Source of the DNA: Novosphingobium sp.
GTDB taxonomy: Bacteria; Pseudomonadota; Alphaproteobacteria; Sphingomonadales; Sphingomonadaceae
Direction: 5' to 3'
DNA length: 40,367 bases
Assembly (NCBI GenBank): GCA_015657645.1
Contig: JACDQK010000263.1
Span: forward strand, 1-40,367
The translations under genes and the position numbers were made by a program. The number at the start of each line of letters is the position of its first letter. The first letter of the stretch is position 1. Shown piece after piece: positions 36,412-40,367 of this stretch. A model generated the notes under the pieces. That model was not told the origin of the DNA. It saw nothing but the letters and a program-made list of their open reading frames with translations, and made no database searches.

Positions 36412-37344
36412 TCACGCAAAGGTGTGTTCGGGGCCGATCGGCATAGTGCCGCCGATAACGGCTTGATCGATCCGCTTGAGATGCCAGGCGCGGTCGCCCC
36501 AGGCGCCGTTCAACGCCCAGCTGCGCTTCATCCAGAAGTGCAGATCGACCTCATAGGTATAGCCCATCGCGCCGTGCACCTGGATCGCGGTCTCGGCCGT
36601 CAGCACCGCGGCGTCGCTGGCTGCAACCTTGGCATGGCTGACATGGACCGAGGCGCTCTCGCCCCCATCCTGGAGCGCCTCGGCGGCGCGCCAGACGGCC
36701 GGCTTGGCAAATTCAACGGCCACGGCGCAGCTGGCCAACTGGTGCTTCAGTGCCTGGAAGGCACCGACCGGCTGGCCGAACTGGGTGCGGATCTTGGCAT
36801 ATTCGACTGCCTGGTGAAGCATGGCATCTGCCAAGCCGACCAACTGCGCGGCGCTCATCAACGCGCCAAGATCGAGCAGGTAGGGATCGGCGCTGCCAGC
36901 AGCCGGAAACATCACCAGATTGCGCAGCGGATCGACACTTTCCAGCGCCGATCCTTCACCATCGGCCACCCAGGGATTGAGCACGTGCGGTAGCGGCATC
37001 TGGCGCTCGCCCGCAGCAATCGCCCCGAGATCGGCCAGATCGCCGTTCCGGACCAGCCAGGGTACGGCAACGAAGGCGGTATCGACCAGCGGTTCGGCCA
37101 AGCAGGCGCGGCCGCATTCGGCGGCAATTAGCGCAGCTTCGACCAGGCCAAGACCTAGCCCGCCATGCTCTTCCGGCACGAGCAGACCGGTCAGGCCCAT
37201 CTCGGTCAGCCCCTGCCAGATCGCGGGATCGCGGTTGCCCTCTGCATCAAGCCGGCGCAGCACTTCGGGGCCGTGTGTCCCGGCCAGGTAGTCGCGAACG
37301 CTCTCGGCCAGGGTCAGCTGGTCGTCGGTGAAGCGGAAGTCCAT
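36412..37344 (-). CDS. acyl-CoA dehydrogenase (short partner, about 310 aa)
   Basis: MDFRFTDDQLTLAESVRDYLAG..., EMGLTGLLVPEEHGGLGLGLVEAALIAAECGR, TAIQVHGAMGYTYEVDLHFWMKRS; ATGA coupling with 37344..38507. Confidence 0.87.
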   Translation of the reverse strand: MDFRFTDDQLTLAESVRDYLAGTHGPEVLRRLDAEGNRDPAIWQGLTEMGLTGLLVPEEHGGLGLGLVEAALIAAECGRACLAEPLVDTAFVAVPWLVRNGDLADLGAIAAGERQMPLPHVLNPWVADGEGSALESVDPLRNLVMFPAAGSADPYLLDLGALMSAAQLVGLADAMLHQAVEYAKIRTQFGQPVGAFQALKHQLASCAVAVEFAKPAVWRAAEALQDGGESASVHVSHAKVAASDAAVLTAETAIQVHGAMGYTYEVDLHFWMKRSWALNGAWGDRAWHLKRIDQAVIGGTMPIGPEHTFA

Positions 37345-38507
37345 CAGCCTGCTCCCACCCGCGGAAGGCCCAGCAGGCGCTCGGCGATGATGTTGCGCTG
37401 CACCTCGTTCGATCCGGCATAGATCGGGCCGGACAAGGAAAAGATGTAACCTTCCAGCCACTGATTGATCTGGCCATTGCCGAAACGCTTCAGCTCGGCA
37501 TGGGCGCCCAGGATCTGCATCGCGGTGCGGTGCATCATCCGGTCAAGCTCGGACCAGAAGATCTTGTTGAGACTGGCCTCAGCGCCGATCTTGCCCCCGG
37601 CCATGATCTTCGAGGCAACGGCATAGGTATTGTAGGCATAGGCCTGCGTCTGCATCCAGGCTTGCAGCACAGCCTCGCGCGCAGCGGGCGAGGCCTCGGC
37701 CTCGTGCGCGCGATAGAGGTCGACCAGTCGCTTGGCCGTAGCTTGAAACCGGCCCGGCGAGCGCAGCATCAGGCCGCGTTCGAAGCCGGCGGTAGCCATG
37801 GCGACGTTCCAGCCCTCGCCCTCGCCAGCCAGGCAATTCTCGACCGGCACCCGAACTTCGTCGAAGAACAGCTCGGCAAAGCCGGTGTCGCCGTGAAGCT
37901 GGCGGATCGGGCGGCGGGTGATGCCCGGGCTGTTCAGATCGAACAGGATGAAGGTCAGGCCCTTGTGGCGCTTGCTGTCGGGATCGGTGCGAAAGATGCC
38001 AAAGCCCCAGTCGGCAAAGGCGGCGCGGCTGGACCAGGTCTTCTGCCCGGTGATGACATAGTGATCGCCGTCCCGCACTGCCTTGGACTGGATCGCGGCC
38101 ATGTCGCTGCCAGCGCCCGGTTCGGACCAGGCCTGCGCCCAGATCACTTCGCCCCGCGCCATTGGCGGCAGAAAGCGGGCCTTCTGCTCTTCAGTGCCGA
38201 ACTCCATGATCGTCGGGCCGAGCAGGAAGATGCCATTCTGGTTGGCCCGGTTGGGGCCGCCAGCGCGGAAATACTCTTCCTCGAAGATCAGCCACTGGAT
38301 CAGGTCCAGCCCGCGCCCGCCATAGGCTTCAGGCCAGGTGACCATGCCCCAGTTGCCGCTGGCCAGGGTCCGCTCCCAGGCGACATGCTGGTCATAGCCT
38401 TCGCGGCATTCCAGCGTGACAAGCGGCTCCTTCGGCACGTGAGCTTCCATCCACGCGCGCACTTCGGCCCGGAACGCCTGTTGTTCAGGGGTATAGACCA
38501 GGTCCAT
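37344..38507 (-). CDS. acyl-CoA dehydrogenase (large partner, FadE31/32-like)
   Basis: WAQAWSEPGAGSDMAAIQSKAVRDGDHYVITGQKTWSSRAAFADW; GPIYAGSNEVQRNIIAERLLGLPR. Confidence 0.88.
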   Translation of the reverse strand: MDLVYTPEQQAFRAEVRAWMEAHVPKEPLVTLECREGYDQHVAWERTLASGNWGMVTWPEAYGGRGLDLIQWLIFEEEYFRAGGPNRANQNGIFLLGPTIMEFGTEEQKARFLPPMARGEVIWAQAWSEPGAGSDMAAIQSKAVRDGDHYVITGQKTWSSRAAFADWGFGIFRTDPDSKRHKGLTFILFDLNSPGITRRPIRQLHGDTGFAELFFDEVRVPVENCLAGEGEGWNVAMATAGFERGLMLRSPGRFQATAKRLVDLYRAHEAEASPAAREAVLQAWMQTQAYAYNTYAVASKIMAGGKIGAEASLNKIFWSELDRMMHRTAMQILGAHAELKRFGNGQINQWLEGYIFSLSGPIYAGSNEVQRNIIAERLLGLPRVGAG

Positions 38508-39262
38508 CAGAACTTCGCGGCCTTGCCCGTTTCGACGAAGGCATCGCGGCTCTTCTGGCTGTCTTCATGCATGTACATTTCCAGCGTGAAGCCCTGCTCC
38601 CAGCGGTAGCCGCGGTCGACATCGCGCGGCTCCAGGCCGTTGAGCGCTTCCTTGGCGATGACCAGGGCCTTGCGGCTCTTGCTGGCGATCACCGCGCAGA
38701 ATGCACGGGCCTCGGCCACCAGATCAGCGCGCGGAACGACCCTTTCGACCGCGCCCAGCCGGTATGCTTCGGCCGCCGGGATATTCCCGCCCGTGAAAAA
38801 GGCCGCGCGGACCTTGTGCAGCGGGAGCATCCGCGACAGGTGGCTGGCGCCGCCCATTGCCCCGCGATCAACCTCGGGCAGGCTGAAGAAGGCATCGTCG
38901 GCCGCAATGATCGTGTCGCTGGCGCCGCAGATGCCGATCCCGCCACCGATCACGAACTTGTGGGCCGCCACCACCACCGGCACCTCGGCATCGCGGATCG
39001 CCTTGAAGGTCAGGTAATTGCCGCGATTAAGGACCGTAATCCGCTCGGGGTAAGCCTGCATTTCCTTGATATCTACACCGCCGCAGAACCCGCGCGCTTC
39101 CTCGGCCGCGCGGATCAGCACGCAGTTGACCTCAGGATTGCTGGCCGCTGCCGTGATGATTGCGGGCAGCGACATCCAGGTCTCGCTGTCGAAGGCATTG
39201 ACCGGGGGTACGTCGAAGACGATTTCGGCGATGCGATCCTGGATCGTGGTGGTGATCGGCAT
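38507..39262 (-). CDS. echA20: EchA20-like crotonase (HIEC-CoA-type ring hydrolase candidate)
   Basis: PPVNAFDSETW, GFCGGVDIKEMQAYPERITVLNRGNYLTFKAIRDAEVPVVVAAHKFVIGGGIGICGASDTIIAADDAFFSLPEVDRGAMGGASHLSRMLP; YRWEQGFTLEMYMHED tail. Confidence 0.84.
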   Translation of the reverse strand: MPITTTIQDRIAEIVFDVPPVNAFDSETWMSLPAIITAAASNPEVNCVLIRAAEEARGFCGGVDIKEMQAYPERITVLNRGNYLTFKAIRDAEVPVVVAAHKFVIGGGIGICGASDTIIAADDAFFSLPEVDRGAMGGASHLSRMLPLHKVRAAFFTGGNIPAAEAYRLGAVERVVPRADLVAEARAFCAVIASKSRKALVIAKEALNGLEPRDVDRGYRWEQGFTLEMYMHEDSQKSRDAFVETGKAAKF

Positions 39263-39267
39263 GGCGT

Positions 39268-40333
39268 TCAGTCCTTCGCGCAGAGCGCCGCGATACGTTC
39301 GCGCGCCTGGGTTTCGATCGATTGGAGCAGTTCTGCGGCAGTCGGCAAGTCGGTCAGCCGCCCGGCGACCATGCCGGTAGCCATCAGCCCCTGGTCGGCA
39401 TCACCGGAAACAACCGCGCGCTGGATCATGATGGGCGCGGCCGCTGCCATCATCGCCGCGCTCAGCGGCATTTCGCCGTGGCTGGTCATGCCGCGAGCAG
39501 CGCCGAGCACCTCACCCCAGGTCATCCCGGTCTGGCGTTTCATCTCAAGGCCCGCCTCGATCGCCCGCAACCACATCGCGGTCCGTCCTGATCCCTCGAT
39601 CCGGCGCAGCAGGGGGTTGAGGATCATCCGCTGCGGGATGCCGTCAACCTTGGTCGAAACGACGATATCGGCGTCCCGGCTTTGACGTAGGCCGACTTTG
39701 GCGCAGCCGGAACCGGACTTTCGGCGGTCATCAGGAAACGGGTACCATGGCGATTCCGCAGGCGCCATAAGCCAATGCCGCTGCCAGCCCGCGCCCGTCA
39801 CCGAAGCCTCCGGCGGCGACAACCGGAACATCAACGGCATCGAGGACCTGAGGGAGCAGCACGGTAGTTGGCACAGACCCGGTGTGGCCACCGCCCTCAC
39901 CGCCCTGGACGGTGATCATCTCGCAGCCCAGCTGGACCATCTTTTCGGCATGCTTCACCGCGCCCACGGTAGGAATGCACAGGATCCCGGCATCGCGGAA
40001 TCGGCCGATCATCTTCGCATCGGGTCCCCGGCCAAAGCTGACCGCACGCACCCGGTCGGCATTCGCCAGGATGATCTCGACGATTTCGGCCGCACCGGGC
40101 TGAAACGAGTGGAAGTTCACCCCGAAGGCGTGCGGCGTCAGGTCCCTGAGCCGAGCGATTGCCTCGCCCAGCTCGGCCGGCTTCATCACGGCGCCGGCCA
40201 GAAAGCCAAAGGCGCCGGCGTTGCTGGTCGCCGCCACAAGCTGCGGCGTCGCGATCCAGCCCATTGCGGTCTGGATCACGGGGAGGCGGCATCCGAGCCG
40301 CCCGGTCAGTGCCGTGGCGAGTGGATCAGCCAA
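39268..40333 (-). CDS. ipdC: IpdC-like flavin oxidoreductase (nitronate monooxygenase/NPD family), two apparent frameshifts near 39677 and 39745
   Basis: TTG start; PVIQTAMGWIATPQLVAATSNAGAFGFLAGA, ITVQGGEGGGHTGSVPTTVLLPQVLDAVDVPVVAAGGFGDGRGLAAALAYGACGIAMG; restoring two single bases joins GTRFLMTAESPVP...KSAYVKARDADIVVSTKVDGIPQRM. Confidence 0.82.
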
Positions 40334-40336
40334 GGG

Positions 40337-40367
40337 TCAGCCCTCGTTCGCCTTCTGCTTGTTGGTG
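40337..40367 (-). CDS. 3' end of an upstream gene (...TNKQKANEG-stop), truncated by the window edge
   Basis: Open minus-strand frame ending in TGA immediately before the ipdC-like start; product unknowable from 9 residues. Confidence 0.4.
   Translation of the reverse strand, partial: TNKQKANEG

Noticed and set aside
1-40367. CRISPR arrays, tRNA/rRNA genes, transposases, phage or defence genes
   Set aside because: None could be recognised on either strand; the window is metabolic throughout.

Overview
GC-rich proteobacterial DNA, most like a sphingomonad. I read it as two catabolic modules, one nested in the other. (A) About 5.1-24.1 kb is a pectin/galacturonate utilisation locus. It carries a PL1-type pectate lyase, an exported cupin, a TonB-dependent receptor, an acetylesterase-like hydrolase, a GH43-like enzyme, a carboxylesterase, an MFS hexuronate transporter, uxaC, a UxuB/UxaB-type reductase, uxaA, an RpiB-family isomerase, a kduD-like SDR, kdgK and a LacI-family regulator. 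Five copies of one pseudo-palindromic operator (core TGACACCGGTTACC) lie in the control regions of all the module's inferred transcription units, so this looks like a complete single-regulator regulon. (B) About 24-40 kb (minus strand) is a steroid catabolism module. One long, translationally coupled operon resembles, gene for gene, the actinobacterial HIP (steroid C/D-ring) pathway: IpdC, EchA20, FadA6, an Rv3548c-like SDR, IpdF, FadE30, two acyl-CoA dehydrogenase pairs and FadD3. It also contains a ketosteroid isomerase with Y14/D38/D99 at the classical positions. Next to it are two Rieske oxygenase alpha subunits and two divergent SnoaL/NTF2-like paralogs. The left edge (0-5 kb: an HSD-like SDR, a TIM-barrel isomerase, an acyl-CoA ligase and an FMO) may belong to the same steroid context. 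At least six apparent single-base indels break five genes (MhpD-like hydratase, rpiB-like, kduD-like, carboxylesterase, ipdC), more likely sequencing/assembly error than decay. A 55-codon ORF at 3.1 kb looks like the surviving C-terminus of an SMP-30/gluconolactonase gene. All homology calls are by eye and from memory; no database search was run.
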